Positions 1-7,875 of a stretch of 64,000 nucleotides of DNA are shown here, piece by piece. Under the pieces are notes generated by a model, which was not told where the DNA came from, did not search any database, and saw nothing but the letters and a program-made list of their open reading frames with translations. Position 1 is the first letter of the stretch, and every line of letters starts with the position of its first letter. The position numbers were made by a program, and so were the translations under genes. Source of the stretch: Microbulbifer salipaludis (GTDB lineage: Bacteria; Pseudomonadota; Gammaproteobacteria; Pseudomonadales; Cellvibrionaceae); the NCBI RefSeq assembly GCF_017303155.1, contig NZ_JAEKJR010000001.1, positions 1,054,001 through 1,118,000 of the forward strand. The letters are read 5' to 3'.

Positions 1-65
1 GATCTTTTCGGTAAGAATGATTACGCATTCACCGCCGCGATTCGCATAGGTCTTCAGGAGTATTT

Positions 66-650
66 ATGTCCGCAGCGCAGGTTTCGTTTGATGATCTTGC
101 TAATCAGATAGTCGCCGCTGGCGGCAAAATCGGACCGAGCGAACTGCACGGCTTTATTTGCGGCCTGCTTGCTGCCGGTGCGCGCCCCGACAAGGGCCGC
201 TGGAAAAAAGAAACGGCGGAGTTTCTCGACCTGGAAGCGCTGCCCGCCGACCTGACGCGCGACAGCCTGGTTCTTGCCGAGCAGAGTCTGCAGGATCTGT
301 CGGACAAGAATTTTGCATTCCAGCCCCTGCTCAGTACCGGCGAAGAACTGGCCGAGCGCGGCCAGACACTGTGCCTCTGGTGCGAAGGGTTTTTGCATGG
401 GTTTGGTGTGGGCAAATACATCGGTGAACTGCCGGCGACGTCCAGTGAGGCATTGAAGGATTTTGCCGAGATCGCCCAGCTGGACGCCACCTCACTCGAG
501 AATGGCCCGGAACAGGAGCGGGAATTCTTCGAAGTGCAGGAATATGTGCGCATGGCGGCGCTGAATATCTTTGTGGAATGTAATCCACCGTCTGCCGAGT
601 GCGGGCCTGGTCAAGGTGATGATCAACCTGCGGGCCCCACGCTGCACTGA
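66..650 (+). CDS. ygfB: UPF0149 family protein YgfB
   Basis: This 194-residue soluble protein has the look of the UPF0149 (YgfB/YecA-like) family: an all-helical protein with a conserved LHGFICGLLAAG segment near residues 28-39 and a CEGFLHGFG segment near residue 110. The molecular function of the family is poorly defined; in Pseudomonas aeruginosa YgfB has been linked to control of ampDh3 and beta-lactam resistance. The start is supported by an AGGAG box about 6 bases upstream of the ATG. It is the first gene of a run with pepP, ubiH and a second hydroxylase, which is the same order as ygfB-pepP-ubiH-ubiI in E. coli, and this synteny is the main support for the name. The acidic, proline-containing C-terminal tail (last 20 residues) is not conserved as far as I recall. 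Confidence 0.9.
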   Translation: MSAAQVSFDDLANQIVAAGGKIGPSELHGFICGLLAAGARPDKGRWKKETAEFLDLEALPADLTRDSLVLAEQSLQDLSDKNFAFQPLLSTGEELAERGQTLCLWCEGFLHGFGVGKYIGELPATSSEALKDFAEIAQLDATSLENGPEQEREFFEVQEYVRMAALNIFVECNPPSAECGPGQGDDQPAGPTLH

Positions 651-673
651 GTCCGGAATCAGGCGATTTCTCC

Positions 674-2008
674 ATGAATATTTCCAAAGCTGAGTACGCT
701 CGCCGCCGGCAGCGCCTGGTCGAAGGGCTGGAGTCAAACAGTCTGGCGATTGTGCCAGCGGCCCGAGAGCAATTGCGCTCGCGCGATACGTATTTTCCTT
801 TCCGTCAGGACAGCGATTTTTCCTATCTCACCGGGTTCAACGAGCCCGAGTCCCTGCTGGTGCTGATTCCTGGACGCGCGCAGGGGGAAACGCTGCTGTT
901 TTGTCGGGAGCGGGACGCAGAAAAAGAAATGTGGGACGGCCCGCGCCTGGGGCCGGAGCGTGCGGCCGAGTTCTGTGGCCTGTGCGATGCCTTCCCGATT
1001 GGCGATCTGGACGACATTTTGCCCGGCCTGCTGGAAGGGCGGGACCTGATTTACTACACCATGGGGCGCTTTCCCCAGCTCGATCGTCGCCTGCAGGGCT
1101 ATCTGCAGGCCCTGGAGCATGCGCCGGGCGCGGTATCGGCGCCGGAAATGGTGAGCCTGGATCCGCAGTTACACGATTTGCGGCTGTTCAAAAGTGCTGC
1201 GGAAATTCGCCTGATGGCCAGGGCCGCGGAGATCAGTGCGGAAGGCCACCGTCGTGCCATGCAGTGCTGCCAGCCGGGCATGTACGAGTACCAGCTGGAA
1301 GCGGAACTGTTGCATGCCTTTGCGTCCGGTGGCGCACGTGAGCCTGCTTACCCGAGCATTGTGGGCGGCGGGCGCAATGCGCTGGTGATGCATTACATCG
1401 CCAACAGTGCGCCGCTGCGCAACGGCGAGCTGGTGCTGATTGATGCGGGCTGTGAATACCGCGGCTATGCAGCGGATATTACCCGGACCTTTCCCGTGAA
1501 TGGCCGTTTCAGTGGTCCGCAAAAAGCGGTGTATGAAATTGTGCTGGCCAGCCAGCAGGCGGCGATCGAAAAAATTGTTGCCGGCAACGACTGGGATCAT
1601 CCGCATCTCGCCAGTGTGGAAGTGATCGTCCGCGGGTTGAAGGATCTCGGACTGCTGAAAGGCGATTTACACGGACTGATCGAATCCGGGGCCTATCGCC
1701 GTTTTTACATGCACCGCGTCGGTCACTGGTTGGGTATGGATGTGCACGATGTGGGGGACTACAAAGTGCACGGTCAGTGGCGTCAACTGGAACCGGGTAT
1801 GACCATGACGGTGGAGCCGGGCATTTACATTGCGGCCGAGGAGAGCGATGTGCCGGAGAAATTCCGCGGCATCGGGATTCGCATTGAAGACGATGTGGCC
1901 CTGTTAAAAGACGGAACCCAGATTCTTTCCGCGGCGGCACCGAAAGCCATTGCGGATATCGAGTACCTGATGCGCGCCGGCGATCTGGTACAGGAGGCTT
2001 TACTATGA
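674..2008 (+). CDS. pepP: Xaa-Pro aminopeptidase PepP
   Basis: Cytosolic aminopeptidase P of the M24B family, which removes an N-terminal residue preceding proline using a two-metal (usually Mn) centre. The protein is 444 residues against 441 in E. coli. The N-terminal creatinase-like domain (roughly 1-170) precedes the pita-bread catalytic domain. The expected metal ligands are all visible: Asp257 and Asp268 (in IDAGCEY and AADITRTF), His351 (RVGHWLGMDVHD), Glu381 (TVEPGIYI) and Glu405 (GIGIRIEDD), so the enzyme should be active. It begins 24 bases after ygfB and overlaps ubiH by ATGA, indicating translational coupling within one operon. Confidence 0.96.
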   Translation: MNISKAEYARRRQRLVEGLESNSLAIVPAAREQLRSRDTYFPFRQDSDFSYLTGFNEPESLLVLIPGRAQGETLLFCRERDAEKEMWDGPRLGPERAAEFCGLCDAFPIGDLDDILPGLLEGRDLIYYTMGRFPQLDRRLQGYLQALEHAPGAVSAPEMVSLDPQLHDLRLFKSAAEIRLMARAAEISAEGHRRAMQCCQPGMYEYQLEAELLHAFASGGAREPAYPSIVGGGRNALVMHYIANSAPLRNGELVLIDAGCEYRGYAADITRTFPVNGRFSGPQKAVYEIVLASQQAAIEKIVAGNDWDHPHLASVEVIVRGLKDLGLLKGDLHGLIESGAYRRFYMHRVGHWLGMDVHDVGDYKVHGQWRQLEPGMTMTVEPGIYIAAEESDVPEKFRGIGIRIEDDVALLKDGTQILSAAAPKAIADIEYLMRAGDLVQEALL

Positions 2009-3282
2009 CGCAGCACACCGCGGCCGCTACCACCGATATCGATGTCGCCATTGTTGGCGGCGGCATGGCTGGCGCGAGTCTGGCGCTGCTGCTTGCCCAT
2101 CACTGCCCTGGGCTGAACATTGCACTGCTGGAGCGGCACCCGCTACCCGACGATACCGCCGCCTTGAACCTGCCGAGTTTTGATACCCGGGCCACCGCCA
2201 TTGCTGCCGGCAGCCTGCAGATTTTTGACGAGCTGGGTGTGTGGTCCGCGCTGCGCGAATACGCAGCGCCGATTACCCGGGTGCAGGTGTCCGATCGCGG
2301 CCACAGCATGAGCGCGAGCCTGAGTGCTGCGCGTGAGTCCGCCGCCAGTTTTGCGGGCATGCTTGGCGCGGTGGTTGAAAACGCGGCACTCGGTCCGCTG
2401 CTGTATCGCGCACTGGAAAATACCGGGGTCCGGGTGTTGGCCCCGGCGGAGGTTGCGGATGTGGTCATGACGGCTGCGGGGGCACAGTTGTCCTGGCGCC
2501 CGGCCGGTGCTGAGACTGCTACCGCGGAGTCTCTGCAGGCACGCCTGCTGGTGGTGGCGGACGGCGTCGACTCGCCACTGTGTCGGCGCTTGGGCATTGC
2601 CACCGAGGAAGTGGCCTACCACCAGCATGCACTGGTGACCACAGTGGGGCTGCAACAGGATCACGGCGGTGTGGCGTTTGAGCGCTTTACCGAGCGGGGC
2701 CCCATGGCATTGTTGCCGCTGCCGCAGCGCGATGGCGGGCATCGGGCGGCGCTGGTATGGACCTGTGAGGAAGGTGACTGGGAGCGGGTTGCCGGGCTTT
2801 CCGAGAAGGACTTTCTGAGTCACCTGCAACAGACCTTCGGCTGGCGTGCCGGACGTTTCGTGCGCGCCGGGCAGGTACAGGGCTACCCGCTAAAATTATC
2901 CCTGGCGCGCGAGCAGGTGCGCCGTGGGCTGGCGCTGGTGGGCAACTGTGCGCATTTTCTGCACCCGGTGGCTGGCCAGGGATTCAATCTGACCCTGCGC
3001 GACTGCGACGCCCTGGCGCGCGTTATCGGCCGCGCAATGTCGGAGCCGGGAGCGGATTTCCGGCAATCTGGCCCGGGCGAGCTAAACTTACTTGAGGCTT
3101 ATTGGCGCGAACGTCAACATGACCAGCAGTTGACCATCGGTTTCAGTGACCGCATCCCGCCACTTTTCGCCTCCCGCAGTCTGTTGCTTGGGGGGCTGCG
3201 TCAGGCGGGGCTGCTGGGCCTGGCCCTGGCACCCGCCCTGCGTGCTGGTTTTGCCCGTCAGGCTGCTGGACTTGCGCTCTAA
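2005..3282 (+). CDS. ubiH: UbiH-family FAD-dependent ubiquinone-ring hydroxylase
   Basis: A 425-residue class A flavoprotein monooxygenase expected to hydroxylate the octaprenylphenol ring during ubiquinone synthesis (UbiH acts on 2-octaprenyl-6-methoxyphenol in E. coli). The Rossmann FAD motif IVGGGMAGASLALLL lies near residues 16-30, the DG motif in VVADGVDSPLCRRLG is central, and the second FAD motif GNCAHFLHPVAGQGFNL starts at residue 313. Its position directly after pepP and before a paralogous hydroxylase matches the pepP-ubiH-ubiI order of E. coli, which favours UbiH over UbiF or UbiI. The ATG overlaps the pepP stop codon by four bases. Confidence 0.9.
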   Translation: MTQHTAAATTDIDVAIVGGGMAGASLALLLAHHCPGLNIALLERHPLPDDTAALNLPSFDTRATAIAAGSLQIFDELGVWSALREYAAPITRVQVSDRGHSMSASLSAARESAASFAGMLGAVVENAALGPLLYRALENTGVRVLAPAEVADVVMTAAGAQLSWRPAGAETATAESLQARLLVVADGVDSPLCRRLGIATEEVAYHQHALVTTVGLQQDHGGVAFERFTERGPMALLPLPQRDGGHRAALVWTCEEGDWERVAGLSEKDFLSHLQQTFGWRAGRFVRAGQVQGYPLKLSLAREQVRRGLALVGNCAHFLHPVAGQGFNLTLRDCDALARVIGRAMSEPGADFRQSGPGELNLLEAYWRERQHDQQLTIGFSDRIPPLFASRSLLLGGLRQAGLLGLALAPALRAGFARQAAGLAL

Positions 3283-3363
3283 CCACACTATAACGGTGGA
3301 TCTTGCAATGGCGGACAAGGGCCTGTCCGCGCCCTCGAATTTTTTCCCGGAGAACAACGGCCT

Positions 3364-4599
3364 ATGAACAGACAGCGAATGGACGTGACCATCGTCGGCG
3401 GTGGCATGGTGGGGATGGCACAGGCGGCTTTGCTGGCGGTGCGACACCCACAGATGCGTATTTCGCTGCTGGAGGCATCGAACACGGACCCGCAGGTTCA
3501 CGAGGATCGCTACGATGCGCGGGTGGTGGCGCTTACCGAAGCGTCGCGCAAGCTGTTGGAGGAGGTGGGTGCCTGGCAGCTGTTCGCCGGCAAGCGCGAA
3601 TGCCCGTACACCCAGATGCGGGTGTGGGACGCGGAAGGCACCGGCTCCGTGTGGTTTGATTGCCGCGATGTGAAATTGCCCAACCTCGGGCATATCGTGG
3701 AAAACAGTGTGATTCTCGCCGCCCTGCGCGAGCGTATCGCAGAATTAAGCAACATCGACCTGGTGACCGGCTTCAAGCTGGAGAGCTGGTGGCGGGATTG
3801 TGGCCTGTGGCATCTGCAGGCGCGGAGCCCGGAGCGGGATGTGGTCGAGGGGCTGGATAACCAGTCCCCGGTACTGACCACCCGCCTGTTGATCGGTGCC
3901 GATGGCGCGCGCTCGCGGGTGCGCGATCTGCTGCGTATCCGCACTCGCGATGTGGAGTATCAACAAACCGCGCTGGTGTGTGTGGCGCGCTGTGAGAAAC
4001 CGCATCAGTCGACGGCCTGGCAGCGCTTTCTGGACACCGGCCCATTGGCGTTTCTGCCGCTCGCCGGGCTGGGGGATGATCGCCACTGCGCCGTGGTCTG
4101 GTCCGCAGACGACAGCCTGGCGCGCGAGCTGGTGATGCTCGATGACAAGGCGTTTGCCCTTAATCTGGAGAAGGCCTTTGAAAGCCGCCTCGGCGCCATC
4201 GAGTCGGTCAGCGAGCGGTTTTCGTTCGCGTTGCGGGCGCGTCATGCGGAATCGTATTTTGGCCCCGGTGCTGTGTTGATTGGCGATGCGGCTCACAATA
4301 TTCATCCGCTCGCGGGACAAGGGGTGAACCTTGGGTTTATGGATGTGCTGGTGCTGAGTGAGGAAATTGACCGCGCACTGAAGCGGGATATTTCTCCGGC
4401 GCATGCCTCCGTACTTACTCGATATCAGCGTCGTCGCCGCGGCGAAAATGCGGCGACCCTCAAGGCCATGAGCACGTTCAAATCCCTGTTTGGCGCTGGT
4501 GATCTGCACTGGCGCTGGCTGCGTAATACCGGGCTGAGCATGGTGGACGCGAGCCCACTGCTCAAAAAACGCATCATCATGCGCGCCATGTCGGTGTGA
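3364..4599 (+). CDS. ubiI: UbiI/VisC-like FAD-dependent hydroxylase
   Basis: A 411-residue paralogue of the preceding UbiH. The N-terminal FAD motif is IVGGGMVGMAQAALLA, the DG motif is IGADGARSRVRDLL, and GDAAHNIHPLAGQGVNLGFMD begins at residue 307. UbiI (formerly VisC) introduces the C5 hydroxyl of the ubiquinone ring, and the third gene after pepP is its usual place. The family (UbiF, UbiH, UbiI, UbiL/M) cannot be separated with certainty by motif, so the subtype rests on synteny. An 81-base gap with a GGAG box precedes the ATG. A strong terminator follows 32 bases after the stop, closing the ygfB-pepP-ubiH-ubiI operon. Confidence 0.85.
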   Translation: MNRQRMDVTIVGGGMVGMAQAALLAVRHPQMRISLLEASNTDPQVHEDRYDARVVALTEASRKLLEEVGAWQLFAGKRECPYTQMRVWDAEGTGSVWFDCRDVKLPNLGHIVENSVILAALRERIAELSNIDLVTGFKLESWWRDCGLWHLQARSPERDVVEGLDNQSPVLTTRLLIGADGARSRVRDLLRIRTRDVEYQQTALVCVARCEKPHQSTAWQRFLDTGPLAFLPLAGLGDDRHCAVVWSADDSLARELVMLDDKAFALNLEKAFESRLGAIESVSERFSFALRARHAESYFGPGAVLIGDAAHNIHPLAGQGVNLGFMDVLVLSEEIDRALKRDISPAHASVLTRYQRRRRGENAATLKAMSTFKSLFGAGDLHWRWLRNTGLSMVDASPLLKKRIIMRAMSV

Positions 4600-4630
4600 G
4601 GCGTTTGCAGGGTTGCCCAGGCCATGAAGA

Positions 4631-4656
4631 AACGCGGCACACACGCCGCGTTTTTT
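4631..4656 (+). terminator. Rho-independent terminator after the ubi operon
   Basis: An 8-bp perfect stem (AACGCGGC / GCCGCGTT) with a 6-base loop ACACAC runs directly into six T residues. It lies 32 bases after the ubiI stop and before the rhomboid gene. Confidence 0.9.
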
Positions 4657-4741
4657 GTGCCCGCTGCCACTGCGCCGGAATCCGTCGGGGAAATTTGATA
4701 GAGTCCCGCCATCGCATCGTTTTATTCGAGTAGGCCCCAAT

Positions 4742-5755
4742 TTGAGTCACTGGATCACCATTTGTGAATTTCCCCTGAGCAAAGACCTGTCTGCGGTGGC
4801 GGACTTTATTCAGCGGCACCAGCTGCCCCTGCGTATCAGCGAGGAAAACAATCACCAGTGTGTGGCGAGCCTGGCCCCGCAACTGGTGGAACCCATGGGA
4901 CAGTTGCTGGCGCGCTGGCAGGCGGGAGAAGTCGATCTCGCGCAGATCCAGGTGCATACCTACGATGAAGCGGCTCCCGCGGGGGAGTCGGCTGCAGGCG
5001 AGGATGCGCAGGGCGCGGGAGAGAACACCGGGGAGGCGCCGGCATCGAATACGCAGGGCGAGGCGCCCGTGTCGGTGATTCCGCAGTGGTCGCTGCGGCA
5101 GACACCCGTCAGTTTGGTGTTAATCGCGTTGTGTTTTATCGGCTGGTTGATGTTGCGCCAGGGTTGGGCGGAGCCGCTGGTTATTTTCCCGCAGGGCGCC
5201 GGTGACTTTGGTGCGGCGCAATCGTCCCTTGCCTGGCATTTGTCGCGGGGGGAATTCTGGCGTTTGTGGACCCCGGCTATCGTGCATTTTTCACTGCCCC
5301 ACGCGCTGTTTAACGCGCTCGGGGTGTGGATTGTGGGGCGTTCGCTGGAGGCCCGTGCCGGCAGCGGGTGGTTTGCCCTGCTGGTTCTACTGAGTGCGCC
5401 CGTTTCTAACCTGACCCAGTATTACTGGGCGCCGCAGAATTTGTTTGGCGGCATGTCCGGGGTGGTGTACGCGCTGATCGGCGCTGCGTTTGTTATTCAG
5501 CGCTGGCAGCCGCAGTGGCGCGATGTGCCGCCGTCACTGATTTGGATCGCGCTGGTATGGTTGCTGGTCTGCATGGCGGGTATCGTCGATTACTTCATTC
5601 CCGGTGGCATCGCCAATGCCGCGCATATCGGCGGCTTTGCCGCTGGCCTGCTGCTCGCCCTTGTGTTCTGTCTGGGCGGTGGTGCTCGCCGCTATTTTTC
5701 CGCTACCGATGCGCGTCGTGACAACGACACAGCCAACAATCGACAAGAATTCTGA
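4742..5755 (+). CDS. GlpG-type rhomboid intramembrane serine protease
   Basis: A polytopic inner-membrane protease of about 337 residues. A soluble N-terminal domain (residues 1-60) resembles the GlpG cytoplasmic domain. It is followed by an acidic, Ala/Gly/Glu-rich linker (about 75-105) and then six membrane segments. The catalytic dyad is visible: Ser239 in GGMSGVVYALIG and His295 in NAAHIGGFAAGLLLA. The NALGVWIVGRSLE segment fits the oxyanion/loop region of rhomboids. I prefer the TTG at 4742, because an in-frame ATG at 4655 lies inside the upstream terminator hairpin and adds a non-homologous basic leader. No strong ribosome-binding site is seen, so the start is uncertain. The stop is 6 bases before the CNNM/CBS gene, so the two are probably co-transcribed. 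Confidence 0.88.
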   Translation: MSHWITICEFPLSKDLSAVADFIQRHQLPLRISEENNHQCVASLAPQLVEPMGQLLARWQAGEVDLAQIQVHTYDEAAPAGESAAGEDAQGAGENTGEAPASNTQGEAPVSVIPQWSLRQTPVSLVLIALCFIGWLMLRQGWAEPLVIFPQGAGDFGAAQSSLAWHLSRGEFWRLWTPAIVHFSLPHALFNALGVWIVGRSLEARAGSGWFALLVLLSAPVSNLTQYYWAPQNLFGGMSGVVYALIGAAFVIQRWQPQWRDVPPSLIWIALVWLLVCMAGIVDYFIPGGIANAAHIGGFAAGLLLALVFCLGGGARRYFSATDARRDNDTANNRQEF

Positions 5756-5761
5756 CCGACC

Positions 5762-6967
5762 ATGCTGCTACTGATTACTTATGTGCTGATTGCCCTCGGG
5801 TTCTCTTTTCTGTGTTCGATTGCCGAGGCGGTTATCCTCAGTGTTACGCGCCCCTATGTGAGCCTGCTGGAGCGGGAGGGACACCGGTCCGGGCGTGTAT
5901 TGCGCACGCTGAAAGAGGATATCAATGCGCCGCTGGCGGCGATCCTCACACTGAATACCGTCGCCCATACGGTGGGTGCCGCCGGTGCCGGCGCGCAGGC
6001 CGCGGCCGTATTCGGCAATCAATATCTGGGCATTGCCTCGGCGGTGCTTACCCTGCTGATTCTGGTGTTTTCCGAAATTATTCCGAAGACATTGGGTGCG
6101 GTGTACTGGCGGCAGCTGGCACCGGCCACCGCGTATGTACTGCGCTACCTGGTGATTGTGCTGAAGCCGTTTGTGTGGCTTTCCGAGCGGTTGACACGCG
6201 GGCTCGCCCACGGACCCACACTGACGGGATTCAGCCGCGAAGAGTTTGCGGTGATGGCGCAAATCGGCGAGGCCGAAGGTCAGCTGGAGCGACACGAGTC
6301 CAGTATTCTGCACAACCTGTTTTTTACCCTGCGCGATCATACGGTGCGCGAGGTGATGACACCGCGCACTGTGGTTTTTTCCCTGTCACAGGATATGACC
6401 GTGGCGGATGCCTATGAGCAGGTGGAGAAAAGTCGTTTCTCACGTATCCCGGTGTACGAGCAGGACGACCCGGATCTGGTGGTGGGCTTTGTACTGAAGC
6501 AAGACCTGTTGCAGGCCTATGCCCGCGGTGAAGTCGAGGACACCCTGCGCAGCCTGCGCCGGGATCTGCTGATGCTGCCGGAAACCGCCGCCATCTATCA
6601 GGTGTTTCACAAAATGCTCGCCAGGCGCGTGCAGATCACCGCCGTGGTAGACGAGTACGGCAGCCTCGAAGGCCTGGTGACTCTCGAAGATATTCTGGAA
6701 ACCCTACTGGGCGAGGAAATCGTCGACGAGGCGGACAAAACCCCGGACCGTCAGGCGCTGGCGAAACGCCTGTGGCGCTGGCGCTCGAAGCGCTATGGTT
6801 TGCTGGTGGACGAGATGGCGCAGCGGGAGCAGGAGGGCGAGGACCCCGAGGATCTGTTGCGCGAAGAGATCCGGCGGCAGCTGGATGAAGATGAGGCGGC
6901 GTCACCGACCTCGGATGCTGAGGCCGGCAGCACAAATAAAAATGCCAGGGGACGTGACGAGCAGTAA
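5762..6967 (+). CDS. CNNM/CBS-domain (CorC/HlyC-like) membrane protein
   Basis: A 401-residue protein with an N-terminal DUF21/CNNM transmembrane domain (residues 1-about 140, including LVFSEIIPKTLGAVYW) and two CBS domains (about 196-255 and 262-317; REVMTPRTVVF, VDEYGSLEGLVTLEDILE). Members of this family are implicated in Mg/Co export or homeostasis. The usual C-terminal CorC/HlyC transporter-associated domain is absent. It is replaced by an arginine-rich stretch and a long acidic tail with three RxxxEE-like turns. It follows the rhomboid gene almost without a gap. The exact ion substrate cannot be read from the sequence. Confidence 0.88.
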   Translation: MLLLITYVLIALGFSFLCSIAEAVILSVTRPYVSLLEREGHRSGRVLRTLKEDINAPLAAILTLNTVAHTVGAAGAGAQAAAVFGNQYLGIASAVLTLLILVFSEIIPKTLGAVYWRQLAPATAYVLRYLVIVLKPFVWLSERLTRGLAHGPTLTGFSREEFAVMAQIGEAEGQLERHESSILHNLFFTLRDHTVREVMTPRTVVFSLSQDMTVADAYEQVEKSRFSRIPVYEQDDPDLVVGFVLKQDLLQAYARGEVEDTLRSLRRDLLMLPETAAIYQVFHKMLARRVQITAVVDEYGSLEGLVTLEDILETLLGEEIVDEADKTPDRQALAKRLWRWRSKRYGLLVDEMAQREQEGEDPEDLLREEIRRQLDEDEAASPTSDAEAGSTNKNARGRDEQ

Positions 6968-7011
6968 TAACGGCATCGGCTTGCTGCCCCGGTGTTCGCA
7001 AGTCCCGGCAC

Positions 7012-7713
7012 CTAGCGCGCCGGGTCGATGGTCTCTCCCAGGCTATTGTTCACACGGAACCAGCCGGTAACGCTGTAGCGCGGACGGTGGCTGGTGAGCA
7101 CTTCGTGGGGAAATTCCTCGGAAAGGAAAATCACCATCTGCCCAAAACGCGGTGCGACTTTTTCGATGACCGTATCGCTGTCCGGGGCATAGATCTGTAG
7201 CTCGCCACCGTCTTTGGGCTGCCAGTTGGGGGTGAGGTACAGCACGGTACTCACGATCCGGTTGGTGTCGCCCTTGAATGCGTCCAGGTGCTTTTTGTAG
7301 TAGCTGCCGCGGTTGTAGCGGGCGTAGTGGCACTCGTAATCAAACAATCCCAGGAACAGCCGGCGGTTCAAACCCAGCCGCAGGGTTTCCGCCCAGCTTA
7401 GATAGGCGGCAACCGCCGGGTTGCTTCGGTCCAGCCAGAAAATTTCATCGGTGCGTACAAACTGGTTGAGCTGGTGCTCCTGCTCCCGGCCGATGCCTGC
7501 AGCCTGGAAACGCGCGCGGTCGATGGAGCGGAAATGCCGCAGCAGCGATCCCAGTAAGGCCGGCGGCAATGGTGCGGACAATACGATGTAACCGGTCTCC
7601 CGCAGTGCGCTGGCAATCTGGTCGAGGGGGTCGTGGTCGTCGGGGCCGCGTTGCCAAATGTTGTCCACGGGGGATTCCGCGGCGGGTGCCGCAGAGTAAA
7701 GCGCTGTATTCAA
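7012..7713 (-). CDS. 2-oxoglutarate/Fe(II)-dependent dioxygenase, prolyl-4-hydroxylase type
   Basis: A 233-residue soluble protein with the P4Hc-type 2OG-Fe(II) oxygenase fold. The iron ligands are visible as His142-x-Asp144 in KKHLDAF and His203 in FPHEVL, with Arg212 of RYSVTGWFR in the 2-oxoglutarate-binding position. The REGION HYARYNRGSYYKKHLD and the C-terminal SVTGWFRVN pattern match the family of bacterial 2OG oxygenases related to prolyl 4-hydroxylase (PKHD/EGLN-like). The substrate is unknown and nothing nearby reveals it. The gene converges with the CNNM gene to its left. The upstream 160 bases up to the SLC13 gene carry no recognised feature. Confidence 0.85.
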   Translation of the reverse strand: MNTALYSAAPAAESPVDNIWQRGPDDHDPLDQIASALRETGYIVLSAPLPPALLGSLLRHFRSIDRARFQAAGIGREQEHQLNQFVRTDEIFWLDRSNPAVAAYLSWAETLRLGLNRRLFLGLFDYECHYARYNRGSYYKKHLDAFKGDTNRIVSTVLYLTPNWQPKDGGELQIYAPDSDTVIEKVAPRFGQMVIFLSEEFPHEVLTSHRPRYSVTGWFRVNNSLGETIDPAR

Positions 7714-7875
7714 TTCGGTCGATTCCGAGTGTGCTGTGCAGGGGACTGGCCGGGCCAGCGGGTGCTGGCAAGGATGTGGCCATGGGGCACAGGGGTTGAT
7801 CAGGGCGGCTTTTATACCGCCGCTGGCCCCGGGGCGCCAGCAAATAATTGCCGCAGCAGGCGCGTGGATAACCGG

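Noticed and set aside
3311..3330. A 7-bp hairpin (GCGGACA / TGTCCGC) in the ubiH-ubiI gap as a terminator
   Set aside because: The run of T begins about nine bases after the stem and the genes are an operon elsewhere; at most a weak attenuator.
4655..4741. Upstream ATG of the rhomboid frame as the true start
   Set aside because: The ATG lies within the terminator stem and T-tract of the ubi operon, and the added residues show no family similarity.
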